The notes: generated from the sequence alone by a model not told the origin. A stretch of 64,000 bases of DNA from Telluribacter humicola (GCF_017355935.1 NZ_JAFIQT010000001.1:1798001-1862000), one strand, 5' to 3'. Counted from the stretch's first letter, positions 8,155 through 17,529 are shown. Numbers and translations: made by a program.

Positions 8155-9558
8155 TTATAAGATGTACTGGCTGAGGTCACGGTTCTGCGATAGGGTAGAT
8201 AGTCTTTCTTTTACCAACTCCTTCGTTACTACCAGGTGAGCGTTGGGGCCTATCACATCGGGTACATCAAACATGAAGTCGTTGAGCAGGGTACTCATAA
8301 CCGTCTGCAGACGACGTGCTCCGATATTCTCTACATCACTGTTGACTTCGAAAGCAATGCGGGCTATTTCCAGCAGGGCGTCATCCTGGAACTGCAGCTC
8401 AACCTGCTCGGCGCGCATCATGGCTTCATATTGTTTGGTAAGTGCATTCTTGGGCGCTTTCAGGATCTGATAGAAGTCGTCCTGCGTCAGGCTCTGCAAC
8501 TCTACCCGAATCGGAAAACGCCCCTGTAGCTCCGGAATCAGATCCGAAGGCTTAGCTACGTGAAAGGCACCGGCCGCTATGAACAGAATATGGTCAGTAT
8601 TAATAACGCCGTACTTGGTATTGACGGCACTACCTTCCACAATGGGAAGCAGATCGCGCTGTACACCTTCGCGACTTACGTCCGGGCCACTGCCTCCTGA
8701 ACGGTTAGCAGCTACTTTGTCAATCTCATCGATGAAGATGATCCCTAGGTTTTCGGCTTTCTGAATGGCCTCTTCCTTCACCTCGTCCATATCAATGAGC
8801 TTGGAAGCTTCTTCTTCGAGCAGCAGCTTCTTAGCTTCCTCTACGGTCACCCGACGCTTTTTACCGCGGCGGGGCATCATGTTACCGATCATCTCCTGGA
8901 TGTTCATCATCGACACGTCATCCACCGCGCCGCCTATCATACCTATGTTCGGCGACTGATTTTGCTGTACCTCTATTTCAATCTTGCGGCTGTCGAGTTC
9001 GCCGTTGCGGATCTTCTCGCGGAAGCGCTCGCGGGTACGCTGGTTCAGCTCGTGATCGTCGTCTGGGATACGATCACGGTTTTTATCACTGCTGCTCTCA
9101 TATCCGATGCTTACAGCCGAAGGGGAGTGCATTGGTGGAATCAGTGTATCCAGTATTATATCTTCAACGATTTGCTCGGCCTTGATCTTAACTTCTTCCT
9201 TTTTTTGTGCTTTCACCATACTCACGGCCTGCTCTACCAGGTCACGGACCATACTCTCTACGTCACGTCCTACGTAACCTACTTCGGTAAACTTGGAAGC
9301 TTCTACTTTTATAAAGGGAGCATCTGCGATCTTGGCCAGTCGGCGGGCTATTTCGGTTTTACCTACCCCCGTAGCTCCAATCATCAGGATATTATTGGGG
9401 ATGATCTCACGCTGAATTTCCTTAGGGCTATTCATACGGCGCCAGCGGTTCCTGAGTGCTATGGCTACGTTACGCTTGGCGTCGTGCTGGCCAATGATGT
9501 ATTGATCAAGCTCCGATACTATCTGTCGTGGTGTTAGTTGATCTAAGTGTTCAGTCAT
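8155..9558 (-). CDS. hslU: HslU, ATPase subunit of the HslUV protease
   Basis: The 467-residue AAA+ ATPase unfolds substrates and feeds them to the HslV peptidase. Visible are the N-terminal LTPRQIVSELDQYIIGQ segment, Walker A GATGVGKTE (about residue 60), the inserted I domain (about residues 110-235, containing MMPRRGKKRR), Walker B IIFIDEIDK, sensor GRFPIRVELQ and the C-terminal tail RDLSQYIL that docks into HslV. The start at 9558 fits the family; a TTG upstream would add 14 residues. hslV is not adjacent in this window, which is common outside the proteobacteria. The downstream end is shared with a bidirectional terminator. Confidence 0.96.
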   Translation of the reverse strand: MTEHLDQLTPRQIVSELDQYIIGQHDAKRNVAIALRNRWRRMNSPKEIQREIIPNNILMIGATGVGKTEIARRLAKIADAPFIKVEASKFTEVGYVGRDVESMVRDLVEQAVSMVKAQKKEEVKIKAEQIVEDIILDTLIPPMHSPSAVSIGYESSSDKNRDRIPDDDHELNQRTRERFREKIRNGELDSRKIEIEVQQNQSPNIGMIGGAVDDVSMMNIQEMIGNMMPRRGKKRRVTVEEAKKLLLEEEASKLIDMDEVKEEAIQKAENLGIIFIDEIDKVAANRSGGSGPDVSREGVQRDLLPIVEGSAVNTKYGVINTDHILFIAAGAFHVAKPSDLIPELQGRFPIRVELQSLTQDDFYQILKAPKNALTKQYEAMMRAEQVELQFQDDALLEIARIAFEVNSDVENIGARRLQTVMSTLLNDFMFDVPDVIGPNAHLVVTKELVKERLSTLSQNRDLSQYIL

Positions 9559-9699
9559 ATCTGGTTTATAGTAGTGCTTTTGTTGTCGATGTAACAGCAA
9601 GAAACTTTGGGTTACATAAGGTGCTACTACCTTAGTTATATCTCAAAATATTTGCCTATTGTTTAGAAACGCCAAAAATACCTTACGCGTTTGGCTTAT

Positions 9700-10752
9700 T
9701 TACTCTTTTTTCAAATTCATGGTCAAAGTAAGGGTGTTGCTTCCAAGTCCTGGAACGTACTGGTTGCGTCCGTAGCTAATGTCAAACCGGTTCACCCGTA
9801 GCCACGCCCCGAACGATAATCCTGCCAGTCCTCCCGCATTCTGTAGTCGTAGCTCCTGGTGGCGCAGGTGATCGTAGCCAATCATGATTCTGAATCGGGG
9901 ATGGAACAGTATCTCGGCTCCGGCCGCGAGGTGTCGAAGGAGCTTTTCTGGAACAGCCACCCGGCGGGAAATACGATTGCCATTGTCATCAAATGAATAG
10001 AAAAGAGACGGATCGTTATACACCATGTCGAAGCGGTACAGATGATGGGCCGTTATTGAAAAACGCAGGGGCATGTAAGTAGGCTTAAAGGTAACGCCGG
10101 CACGTACGTCAAAGGGGAGCGGGGGAGGATCGCCTCCTCCGTAGTTTTGCCGGATATATCCCATGTTTTTGACTACGAAGCCGGCGGTAAGGTCATGGCG
10201 CGGATGCCTGAATACCGCTCCCCAGTCCAGGGCCAGTCCCCCCAGTTGATAGCTCTCGATACCTGATCCGACCCATTTTAGCGAGCCCCCCAGGGTGATG
10301 TTGCCGCGGGTGTGTCCGTAACCTACCGAGATGGTATAATCAGCCGCTCTGAACTCACCGGTTGGGTTACCGGCCGGGTCCGTCTGGGTCATGGTACCAT
10401 AGTGGAAGTACTGTATGCCTGCGGCCCAGGTACCTCTGGTGTTGGGCAGGGTATGGGCATAGGCCAGGTTCAGAAAGCGGGTATCGGCCAGGTAAGGCAT
10501 CAGGCTCAGGGACAGGTTTTGGTGGGAGTTACTGTCGAGCAGAGCCGGGTTATGCATGTAGAGCAAGGGATCACGACCAGGTAAGGTCAGATGATAGCTG
10601 CCCAGGGCCGAGCTACGGGCCTGGGAGGGGAGTTGCAGAAAGGTAAGCCCGGTACGCCCGCCGGTTGACTGGGCCTGTACAGCAGGCACTAGCCCCGGTA
10701 GTATGATGGCTATCAGGATACCTGCTTTTATGTACCCGGGTATGTGCTTCAT
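9700..10752 (-). CDS. porQ: Type IX secretion system protein PorQ
   Basis: The 350-residue protein has a signal peptide (MKHIPGYIKAGILIAIILPG, cleavage near AVQAQ) and then a series of outer-membrane beta-strands. It matches the PorQ family, in which the region after the signal reads GLTFLQLPSQARSSALG and a strand of the type NPALLDS follows. In Porphyromonas PorQ belongs to the PorU-PorV-PorQ-PorZ attachment complex that modifies cargo of the type IX secretion system with lipopolysaccharide. I choose the ATG at 10752 since it begins the signal peptide; a much longer upstream frame runs into the divergent gene. Together with the PorP/SprF gene at the left edge it shows the organism has this secretion route. 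Confidence 0.85.
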   Translation of the reverse strand: MKHIPGYIKAGILIAIILPGLVPAVQAQSTGGRTGLTFLQLPSQARSSALGSYHLTLPGRDPLLYMHNPALLDSNSHQNLSLSLMPYLADTRFLNLAYAHTLPNTRGTWAAGIQYFHYGTMTQTDPAGNPTGEFRAADYTISVGYGHTRGNITLGGSLKWVGSGIESYQLGGLALDWGAVFRHPRHDLTAGFVVKNMGYIRQNYGGGDPPPLPFDVRAGVTFKPTYMPLRFSITAHHLYRFDMVYNDPSLFYSFDDNGNRISRRVAVPEKLLRHLAAGAEILFHPRFRIMIGYDHLRHQELRLQNAGGLAGLSFGAWLRVNRFDISYGRNQYVPGLGSNTLTLTMNLKKE

Positions 10753-10763
10753 GCAAAAATTTC

Positions 10764-10792
10764 TTGATTCCGTAAAATAGACCGTATATTTA
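10764..10792 (+). promoter_or_regulatory. Candidate promoter for the acyl-CoA carboxylase gene
   Basis: TTG (10764-10766) is followed after 18 bases by TATATTTA (10785-10792), one base off the TAnnTTTG consensus, in the 83-base space between the divergent porQ and carboxylase genes. Confidence 0.4.
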
Positions 10793-10835
10793 TACGCCTC
10801 ATGGTAAGCAAAAATAGACATAACGTTTGGATTAC

Positions 10836-12395
10836 ATGGAATCAACGACTGGTACCTCAAGTAAAACGGAAATTCTTGACAGAAAAAATGCCGAAGCCCT
10901 GTTAGGTGGGGGTAAGGAACGAATAGAATCACAACATAAGAAGGGCAAGCTGACCGCCCGGGAGCGTCTGGAACTACTTCTGGACGAAGGCTCCTTCGAA
11001 GAGATTGGTAAGTTTGTCATGCACCGCTCTAAGGACTTCGGTCTGGATAAGGAGCACTACCTGGGCGATGGCGTAGTGACCGGCTACGGTACCGTCGGAG
11101 GTAGGCTAGTGTATGTATTTGCGCAGGACTTTACCGTCTTTGGCGGGTCGCTATCCGAGACTCACGCGGAGAAGATCTGTAAAATGATGGACTTGGCCAT
11201 GAAGAATGGCGCTCCGGTTATAGGTCTGAACGACTCGGGCGGAGCCCGTATTCAGGAAGGGGTACTATCGCTGGCGGGCTATGCAGACATCTTTTACCGC
11301 AATACCCTGGCTTCCGGTGTAATCCCGCAGATATCGGCCGTTATGGGGCCCTGTGCCGGTGGAGCGGTATATTCACCCGCTATTACGGACTTTATCATGA
11401 TGGTGGAGCAGACCAGCTATATGTTTGTAACGGGCCCCAACGTGGTCAAGACAGTTACGCACGAAGATGTGACCTCGGAGGAACTGGGTGGGGCTATGAC
11501 CCACGCTACCAAGTCAGGAGTAACCCACTTCGTAGCCGCCAATGAAGTACAGTGTATCGAGTACATCAAGCAACTTCTAAGCTATATGCCTCAGAACTGC
11601 GAGGACGAGCCACCCATGCTGCCCTACGAGCTAGGGGATGAAAAACGTCCTGCTCTGAATACCATCATTCCCGACAATGCGAACCAGCCTTATGACATGC
11701 GGGAGATCATTGAGGAACTAACCGACACCGGCAGCTTCTTTGAAGTACATAAATACTTTGCCGAAAATATAGTGGTTGGTTTTGCCCGACTGGCCGGACG
11801 TAGTATTGGTATTGTAGCCAACCAGCCGGCTGTACTGGCGGGGGTACTTGATATCAATGCCAGCCAGAAGGCCGCCCGCTTTGTCCGCTTCTGCGATAGC
11901 TTCAACATTCCATTGCTGGTACTGGAAGATGTACCGGGCTTCCTGCCGGGTACCGATCAGGAGTGGAACGCCATCATCACCAATGGAGCCAAGCTGCTCT
12001 ACGCCTTCTGTGAAGCTACCGTTCCCCGCGTGACGGTTATTACCCGCAAAGCCTACGGAGGAGCCTATGACGTAATGAACTCCAAGCACATTGGGGCCGA
12101 TATGAACTATGCCTGGCCTTCAGCCGAAATTGCCGTTATGGGAGCCAGCGGAGCCGCCGAGATTATCTTCAAACGCGAAATAGCCCAGGCTGAAGACCCA
12201 CAGGCTAAGCTGCAGGAGAAGGTAGAGGAGTATACCCGCAAATTTGCTAACCCCTTCCGGGCGGCGCATCGTGGTTATATTGATGAGGTGATCTATCCGG
12301 AGCAAACCCGCGAAAAGCTTATCCGGGCTTTCAAGATGCTGGAAAATAAAGCCGCCTCTCTGCCTCGTAAGAAACACGGGAACATTCCGCTATAA
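10836..12395 (+). CDS. Acyl-CoA (propionyl-CoA) carboxylase beta subunit
   Basis: The 519-residue protein is a carboxyltransferase subunit of biotin-dependent acyl-CoA carboxylases, which move CO2 from carboxybiotin to propionyl- or a related acyl-CoA. The N- and C-terminal crotonase-like halves are visible; oxyanion-hole motifs are SGGARIQEG and [12 protein letters not shown] in the N half and [13 protein letters not shown] and [10 protein letters not shown] in the C half. The typical opening ([16 protein letters not shown]) is present. The biotin carboxylase/carrier subunit is not next to it. The ATG at 10836 is preferred over a TTG three codons upstream. A long hairpin follows the stop. 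Confidence 0.93.
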   Translation: MESTTGTSSKTEILDRKNAEALLGGGKERIESQHKKGKLTARERLELLLDEGSFEEIGKFVMHRSKDFGLDKEHYLGDGVVTGYGTVGGRLVYVFAQDFTVFGGSLSETHAEKICKMMDLAMKNGAPVIGLNDSGGARIQEGVLSLAGYADIFYRNTLASGVIPQISAVMGPCAGGAVYSPAITDFIMMVEQTSYMFVTGPNVVKTVTHEDVTSEELGGAMTHATKSGVTHFVAANEVQCIEYIKQLLSYMPQNCEDEPPMLPYELGDEKRPALNTIIPDNANQPYDMREIIEELTDTGSFFEVHKYFAENIVVGFARLAGRSIGIVANQPAVLAGVLDINASQKAARFVRFCDSFNIPLLVLEDVPGFLPGTDQEWNAIITNGAKLLYAFCEATVPRVTVITRKAYGGAYDVMNSKHIGADMNYAWPSAEIAVMGASGAAEIIFKREIAQAEDPQAKLQEKVEEYTRKFANPFRAAHRGYIDEVIYPEQTREKLIRAFKMLENKAASLPRKKHGNIPL

Positions 12396-12408
12396 TCATC
12401 TAATGACC

Positions 12409-12452
12409 ACTACAATCAGCACAGCGGGCTATACTGCTGTGCTGATTGTAGT
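12409..12452 (+). terminator. Long hairpin after the carboxylase gene
   Basis: A perfect 17-bp stem (12409-12425 and 12436-12452) encloses a 10-base loop. There is no clear T run after it, so it may act as a terminator or an RNA-stabilising 3' end. Confidence 0.65.
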
Positions 12453-12473
12453 TATGGACATAACCTCACGCTC

Positions 12474-13499
12474 ATGTCAGATAAAAAAGCACGCTTCCGT
12501 CAGCAGTATCCTGCTGCCTTCTTTCTTGATAAAGATCAGCCCGATGAACTGACGTACTTCCTGCAGGACCGGGGTTGGATTGAACCTTATGAGTCGGTAC
12601 TATCGGTAAGTAAGCCCGGCGAAGGCAATATGAACTATGTACTTCGGGTAAAGACCGAAGCCCAGACCTTTATCATCAAGCAGGCCCGGCCCTGGGTGGA
12701 GAAGTACCCACAAATTGAAGCACCCGTAGAGCGGGTGGCGGTAGAGGCGCAGTTTTATAAACTGGCAGCTGGGATACCCGAGCTACGGCCCTTTGTACCG
12801 GCGCTGCTTAATTTTGACAGTAGTAGTTATATCCTGATGATGCAGGACCTGGGCATTGCCTCGGACTATACCGAGATCTATCGCTCCGCTGAGCCTGTTA
12901 CCCCCGCCGAACTGGTTGACCTGCTGCGGTTCCTTTCCGGCCTGCACACGATAGAGATAGCCCCGGATCAGTTTCCGGCTAATCAGTCGCTCAAAGAGCT
13001 GAATCACGAGCATATATTCAGGTACCCCTACCTCCCAGACAATGGGCTGGATCTGGATACCGTACAGGAGGGACTGGCGGAGATAGCCCTGGCGTATAAG
13101 CAGGATGAGGAGCTGAAAACAAAAGTCGAAGAACTGGGGCAGATCTATCTGTCAACCGGTACTACCCTCATCCACGGGGACTACTACCCGGGTAGCTGGC
13201 TCAAAACAGCAAGCGGACCAAGAGTAATCGATCCTGAATTTGCGTACCTGGGGCGGGCGGAGTTTGATCTGGGCGTGCTGGTAGCGCACCTGATGATGGC
13301 CCGCACCCCCGATACGGCCATCCGACTGGCTCTGGACGTGTACGAGCGTCCGCCAGGTTTTGATCCATCTCTTTTCCATGGTTTTTGCGGAGCGGAGGTG
13401 ATACGCAGGCTTATCGGGCTGGCTCAGCTTCCCCTGGATCTGACACTGGACGAAAAGGCGGAACTACTGGCCTGGGCGCGTAGCAACGTTTTAGAGTAA
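12474..13499 (+). CDS. Phosphotransferase (APH fold), methylthioribose kinase-like
   Basis: The 341-residue protein has the aminoglycoside phosphotransferase/choline kinase fold. The N-lobe contains GEGNMNYVLRV (nucleotide loop) and FIIKQARPW with the ATP-binding Lys. The C-lobe has the catalytic loop HGDYYPGSWL (Asp) and the metal-binding DPEFAYLGRAEFDLG. The combination of the G-S-W-L ending and DPEFA resembles 5-methylthioribose kinase (MtnK), which phosphorylates methylthioribose in methionine salvage. No other salvage gene is adjacent, so the substrate is inferred only. No signal peptide. It may be transcribed with the preceding carboxylase gene or from the short gap after the hairpin. 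Confidence 0.75.
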   Translation: MSDKKARFRQQYPAAFFLDKDQPDELTYFLQDRGWIEPYESVLSVSKPGEGNMNYVLRVKTEAQTFIIKQARPWVEKYPQIEAPVERVAVEAQFYKLAAGIPELRPFVPALLNFDSSSYILMMQDLGIASDYTEIYRSAEPVTPAELVDLLRFLSGLHTIEIAPDQFPANQSLKELNHEHIFRYPYLPDNGLDLDTVQEGLAEIALAYKQDEELKTKVEELGQIYLSTGTTLIHGDYYPGSWLKTASGPRVIDPEFAYLGRAEFDLGVLVAHLMMARTPDTAIRLALDVYERPPGFDPSLFHGFCGAEVIRRLIGLAQLPLDLTLDEKAELLAWARSNVLE

Positions 13500-13560
13500 A
13501 AGTGGAAAGTTTAGTAAACGCATCTGGTACCTCTTTCTGGTAGCCGTTTTACCTTCTTGG

Positions 13561-14865
13561 TTAGTTTGAGTTTTTTAAAAAATGGCTTGGGTGCATTTCT
13601 CTGATATAAAATATCCCATCAAATAACTCGGTCCAGCGAGCGGCCATGTTGCTGTGTCCCCTTGCTTTAAGTTTAAAGTAGCTCATAAATAAAGGATTCT
13701 TCCTTTTAAAAGCCTGAAAGTCAATAAACGCGTACTTAATTTCTTTATCTATCCAGTTCTCAAAGCCATATTTTCTGCTTTTTCTGATTAGTAAGGGAGG
13801 TGTATTCTGAGAGGCTTTTAGTGCTGTTTGTGTTTTACCGTAGTTGGAGGTAAATCCCAGTACATAAGTTTGACTGGAAAGGGTACTATCACTTGTAAAG
13901 TACCCGCCCATGGTGACCGTATTCAAACCCGGATTCTTAAATGAGGACTGCGTATTCTTCATAATATGGGTGTTAGCGGCCCACACAATTATCTTTTCAT
14001 AGGGATACTTTGTTTGAACCAGCCATTTTAGATTGCTAGCCATCTGTTCTTCCCGGATATCGTGTGAAAGTCGCTTTCCTTGATTTGCAATCTCATTAGC
14101 AAATTCCGCCAGATTGTCCAAGGCAACATAGGAAGCGGATAGTTTCAGGCTATCAGGTAACTTAGTTTGTATCTCTTTAACTGCCCTTTGAAATTCTTTA
14201 AGCTCTTTGGTAAAGTCGGTCCTGGCAAGACTATCCAGATAACGCGTTGGTTTATAATTGAGTGGCCATAGTTTATCTATAAAAGGCAGGAAGAAGACTT
14301 GATATTCTTCAGACTCGTAATATTTCAAGTGGTTTTTAGCTAGAAGTTTATCAATTGAATTTTTCAAAGAATCGGCGGTATATCTACCGTGCATCTGATT
14401 GTCTATACCGGCAATTAGCAAAGGGTGAGCCGTTTGGTACGTATCAGGTATGTACTCATAGAGTAGGTCCCTGCACTCTTCGCTGTATGACCAGAGGGGG
14501 TATAGATTTCCTTTAATGAACTGGGCTATGGACTCCCGGTCTTTGCCAATATGCTCCCCACCTTCGGTCAGTGCAAAGAAGTCACTTTCGAAGGCGAGGA
14601 CATTGAAACCCAGTTGTTCATGCAGGTACTTTATAAGTTCAGTCTTCACCTGAAAGGTAGTTCCGTCACCATGAGACTGCTCTCCCAGCATAACTATTCT
14701 AGAATTTCCAATAGCCTTTTGGATAGATAGGAAGTCTGGTGTTGCGGTGGATACATCTGAAAATTGAGTTATTTCGGATTTTACATATTTTTTCAATTCA
14801 TTTTGCGCGTGTCCAGTAGAAGGAATAATAAAGAATAGGAACAGATAGGAATAGAGTTTGAACAT
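13561..14865 (-). CDS. Erythromycin esterase family protein, exported
   Basis: The 434-residue protein begins with a signal peptide (MFKLYSYLFLFFIIPSTGHAQ) and then follows the erythromycin esterase family (Ere), with the family motif MLGEQSHGDGTTF containing the Glu and His of the proposed catalytic/metal site, the FESDFF strand and VWAANTHIMKN near the end. Only some members hydrolyse macrolide lactones; many chromosomal relatives have unknown substrates, so resistance should not be assumed. The gene is AT-richer than its neighbours by eye and monocistronic, which would fit independent acquisition. Confidence 0.8.
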   Translation of the reverse strand: MFKLYSYLFLFFIIPSTGHAQNELKKYVKSEITQFSDVSTATPDFLSIQKAIGNSRIVMLGEQSHGDGTTFQVKTELIKYLHEQLGFNVLAFESDFFALTEGGEHIGKDRESIAQFIKGNLYPLWSYSEECRDLLYEYIPDTYQTAHPLLIAGIDNQMHGRYTADSLKNSIDKLLAKNHLKYYESEEYQVFFLPFIDKLWPLNYKPTRYLDSLARTDFTKELKEFQRAVKEIQTKLPDSLKLSASYVALDNLAEFANEIANQGKRLSHDIREEQMASNLKWLVQTKYPYEKIIVWAANTHIMKNTQSSFKNPGLNTVTMGGYFTSDSTLSSQTYVLGFTSNYGKTQTALKASQNTPPLLIRKSRKYGFENWIDKEIKYAFIDFQAFKRKNPLFMSYFKLKARGHSNMAARWTELFDGIFYIREMHPSHFLKNSN

Positions 14866-14959
14866 TGTAAGTCACTTTTCTTTTATATTTTTCTGGGGTT
14901 GATTTCCTTGGAAGAAAAATTGTTATTTGTAGCATATCAATAAATCTATATTACATTTT

Positions 14960-16030
14960 ATGAGTGATCAAACCAAAGAATTTCTTTATAAGTACCTTAA
15001 TAATGCCTCCCCAACCGGTTTTGAGGTGACGGGGCAGCAGATATGGCTGGACTACCTTAAGCCATACATTGATGAGCAGATCATCGACGTGTACGGTACA
15101 GCCGTGGGGGTTGTCAATCCCGGTCAGCCTTACAAAGTAGTGATTGAGGCCCACTCCGATGAGATATCGTGGTTCGTTAACTACATCAGCGAAGATGGCT
15201 ATATTCATGTACGTCGTAATGGTGGCTCTGATGCGGCTATTGCCCCTTCTATGCGGGTAAATCTGCATACGGCTAAGGGCATGGTGCCTGGTGTATTCGG
15301 CTGGCCGGCAATTCACGTGCGCGATCTGAGCAAGGATCAGGTACCCAAAGTTCATGACCTGTTCATTGATGTAGGAGCTACCAAGAAAGATGAAGTACTC
15401 GAGATGGGTATTCATGTAGGTACTGTCGTGACCTTCGCGGACGGTCTGACCGAAATGAATAACCGCTACTACGTAGGACGTGCCCTCGACAACCGCATTG
15501 GTGGTTATATGATCGCGGAGGTAGCCCGTATGCTCAAAGAGAATAATGTGCAGCTGCCTTATACGCTGTACGTGGTGAATGCGGTACAGGAAGAGATTGG
15601 ACTCCGTGGTGCTGAGATGATCGTGCGTCGCCTCCGCCCTGACCTGGCTATCTGTACTGACGTAACCCACGACACCCAGTCGCCGATGTATAACAAGAAG
15701 GAGCAGGGCGACCTGAAGTGCGGTAGTGGCCCTGTGATCTGCTACGGTCCTGCGGTACAGAACAACGTGCGGGATATGCTCATTCGGGTGGCAGAGGAGA
15801 AGGAGATACCTATCCAGCGCCAGGCGGTAAGCCGCTCAACCGGTACCGATACCGACTCATTTGCTTACGCTACCGAAGGCGTAGCCTCTGCGCTGATATC
15901 ATTGCCGCTCAAGTACATGCATACCACCGTAGAGACAGTGCACAAAGACGACGTGCAGAACGTGATTAAGCTTATGTACGAGGTACTGTTGCAGCTCAAA
16001 GGCGACGAAGACTACCGCTACATCAAGTAA
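14960..16030 (+). CDS. M42 family metallo-aminopeptidase
   Basis: The 356-residue protein is a cytoplasmic M42 aminopeptidase of the type that forms tetrahedral dodecamers and trims peptides. Metal ligands and catalytic residues are visible as EAHSDEISW (His, Asp), GRALDNRIGGYM (bridging Asp), VQEEIGLRGA (catalytic Glu-Glu), CTDVTHD (Asp) and KYMHTTVETVHKDD (His). Length is normal. No signal peptide is present. A classical terminator follows the stop, so the gene is probably transcribed alone. Confidence 0.93.
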   Translation: MSDQTKEFLYKYLNNASPTGFEVTGQQIWLDYLKPYIDEQIIDVYGTAVGVVNPGQPYKVVIEAHSDEISWFVNYISEDGYIHVRRNGGSDAAIAPSMRVNLHTAKGMVPGVFGWPAIHVRDLSKDQVPKVHDLFIDVGATKKDEVLEMGIHVGTVVTFADGLTEMNNRYYVGRALDNRIGGYMIAEVARMLKENNVQLPYTLYVVNAVQEEIGLRGAEMIVRRLRPDLAICTDVTHDTQSPMYNKKEQGDLKCGSGPVICYGPAVQNNVRDMLIRVAEEKEIPIQRQAVSRSTGTDTDSFAYATEGVASALISLPLKYMHTTVETVHKDDVQNVIKLMYEVLLQLKGDEDYRYIK

Positions 16031-16050
16031 TAGTAGCTATTCAAGTATAG

Positions 16051-16087
16051 AAGGGTATGGCAGTGCATAAGCTGCCATACCCTTTTT
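16051..16087 (+). terminator. Intrinsic terminator after the M42 peptidase gene
   Basis: A perfect 13-bp stem (16051-16063 and 16072-16084) with an 8-base loop is followed by T residues up to 16087. An ATG at 16057 that is in frame with the next gene lies inside this stem, which argues against its use as a start. Confidence 0.9.
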
Positions 16088-16134
16088 TGTATGTTTTAGC
16101 GGCAGGAGTCTTAAAATTTTCTATTTTTATCAGT

Positions 16135-16953
16135 ATGCGGACATTTACTGATCAGACAGGCCATACCATCACGTTGAGTGGACTACCGTTACGAATCGTA
16201 TCGTTGGTACCCTCTCAGACGGAACTTCTTTTTGATCTGGGGCTGAATGAGCAGGTTGTAGGGGTGACGAAGTACTGCGTTCACCCCGACCCCAAAGTAC
16301 GTGATAAGATAAAAGTAGGAGGTACCAAGAATCCCGACATTGACCTTATTCGCACCCTCAATCCTGATATCATCATAGGCAATAAGGAAGAAAACACACG
16401 GGAAGTAATAGAACTGCTCCGGGATGAGTACCCCGTATGGCTGTCTGATGTAAATAACCTGGATGATGCATTGGGGATGATACGTAGCCTGGGAGAGATA
16501 GTAGGTAAGGAACCCTCTGCCAACTGGATTGCTGATAAAATACAGGAGCGTTTTCAGGTACTTACTGATGAACTGGCACAATCAGGCTCAACAAAACGTA
16601 AAATACCCCGCAACGTAGCCTACTTTATCTGGCGCAAGCCCTGGATGGTAGTGGGCTCTGACACCTTTATTCATACCATGCTTGAGGTAGCCGGGTTCAG
16701 TAATGTATTCGGTGGTATGGCTCGTTATCCTGCCTGCTCTGAGGGAGAGTTGACCCAGTTTAAGCCTGATCTGGTACTTCTGTCATCAGAGCCTTACCCT
16801 TTCAAAGAAAAACATATCACAGAGCTACGGGACAGTTATCCCAAGGCCGCCATCCGACTGGTCGATGGTGAGTTATTTAGCTGGTACGGTAGCCGACTCC
16901 TTCGTACTCCCGACTATCTGCGGCGCTTGCGCGAAGCGCTCCTTCAACCCTGA
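16135..16953 (+). CDS. BtuF-like helical-backbone metal receptor protein without signal peptide
   Basis: The 272-residue protein matches periplasmic binding proteins of cobalamin/iron-chelate ABC importers (BtuF type): RIVSLVPSQTELLFDLG at the N terminus, GGTKNPDIDLIRTLNPDIIIG, the long backbone helix in the middle (about 115-150), and VGSDTFIHTMLEVAG followed by FKPDLVLLSSEPYPF. From the ATG at 16135 no signal peptide or lipobox exists, which is odd for a solute receptor. An upstream ATG at 16057 would add a hydrophobic N terminus but lies inside the preceding terminator. No transporter genes are adjacent. It could be a cytoplasmic relative with another role, or be fed by an uncertain start. 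Confidence 0.7.
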   Translation: MRTFTDQTGHTITLSGLPLRIVSLVPSQTELLFDLGLNEQVVGVTKYCVHPDPKVRDKIKVGGTKNPDIDLIRTLNPDIIIGNKEENTREVIELLRDEYPVWLSDVNNLDDALGMIRSLGEIVGKEPSANWIADKIQERFQVLTDELAQSGSTKRKIPRNVAYFIWRKPWMVVGSDTFIHTMLEVAGFSNVFGGMARYPACSEGELTQFKPDLVLLSSEPYPFKEKHITELRDSYPKAAIRLVDGELFSWYGSRLLRTPDYLRRLREALLQP

Positions 16954-17315
16954 TCCGGCGAAGGCTGTTCCCCTTTAATTTGTTAGTAATCTGATTGACA
17001 TTCAGGGGCTAGTATAGTGTTAGCCGTTCATTTAGTTATGTCTTTCCAACTTTTGTACTTAAAAAAGAATCCTGATTTATATCATAATTAACTGCCATTT
17101 ACTAGAAAAAGATTATCCAAAAACTATAAATGGTATTATTATAAGAAGAAATTGCTGTAATAGAGTATTATTAAATCATTAATTATAAAATATATAGAAA
17201 AAGTATTCAACAAAATAGTCTATATTCACGTTATAATATAAAGCGAAAATTCGCAGTCTGTAGAACCACCTAGAATCATATCTGTAAAAATTGTAACTAT
17301 ATAAAGAGAGCCACC
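16954..17315. other. AT-rich intergenic stretch, no gene seen
   Basis: These 362 bases are strongly AT-rich compared with the roughly half-GC surroundings, especially from about 17040 to 17300. Apart from a small hairpin (GCGAA/TTCGC near 17244-17255) and a purine-rich stretch before the following small reading frame I see no gene. A promoter region for that small gene, or recently acquired sequence, would both fit. Confidence 0.5.
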
Positions 17316-17423
17316 ATGAAAAAAGCATTTTGGTTAGTACCAGTTGCGCTAGCTGTAAGCACAGCAGCCATCTTTGTTCGCAGACGTAAGCCACAGGCAA
17401 CATTTGAATTCCTTGGAGTATAA
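17316..17423 (+). CDS. Small single-pass membrane protein (35 residues)
   Basis: An ATG at 17316 opens a 35-codon frame ending at TAA 17423. The product has a short Lys-Lys start, a hydrophobic segment (about residues 4-21, AFWLVPVALAVSTAAIFV), a basic stop-transfer block RRRK and a short polar tail ending FEFLGV. A purine-rich AAAGAGAG lies 7 bases before the ATG, and a strong terminator follows at 17492. The arrangement of leader, frame and terminator is that of a real mini-gene. I do not recognise a family and assign no function. Small membrane proteins of this type often modulate larger membrane complexes, which is only a possibility here. Confidence 0.45.
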   Translation: MKKAFWLVPVALAVSTAAIFVRRRKPQATFEFLGV

Positions 17424-17491
17424 GATCCTGCTGTCTGATAGGAGAGTTATGATGTTATAGATAATTTCTCTTAATCAACCATACATAGAAC

Positions 17492-17529
17492 AAAAAAGAA
17501 GGTCAGACCCAGGTCTGACCTTCTTTTTT
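17492..17529. terminator. Bidirectional intrinsic terminator
   Basis: A perfect 18-bp inverted repeat (17492-17509 and 17512-17529) has A6 on its left end and T6 on its right end, so it can terminate both the small gene on the + strand and the thioredoxin gene on the - strand. Confidence 0.9.

Noticed and set aside
8962-9537. A 191-residue frame antisense to hslU
   Set aside because: It is a shadow of the strongly supported hslU gene in the reverse frame.
10753-10932. 60-residue upstream extension of porQ
   Set aside because: It runs into the divergent carboxylase gene; the ATG at 10752 begins a normal signal peptide.
14951-15670. A 239-residue frame antisense to the M42 peptidase
   Set aside because: The forward gene has all its metal-binding motifs; the antisense frame shows no family pattern.
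16057-16134. Upstream start for the BtuF-like protein giving a hydrophobic N terminus
   Set aside because: The ATG lies inside a strong terminator stem of the preceding gene.
17179-17403. A 74-residue minus-strand frame rich in Tyr/Phe
   Set aside because: It is a by-product of the AT-rich stretch and is antisense to the small membrane frame.
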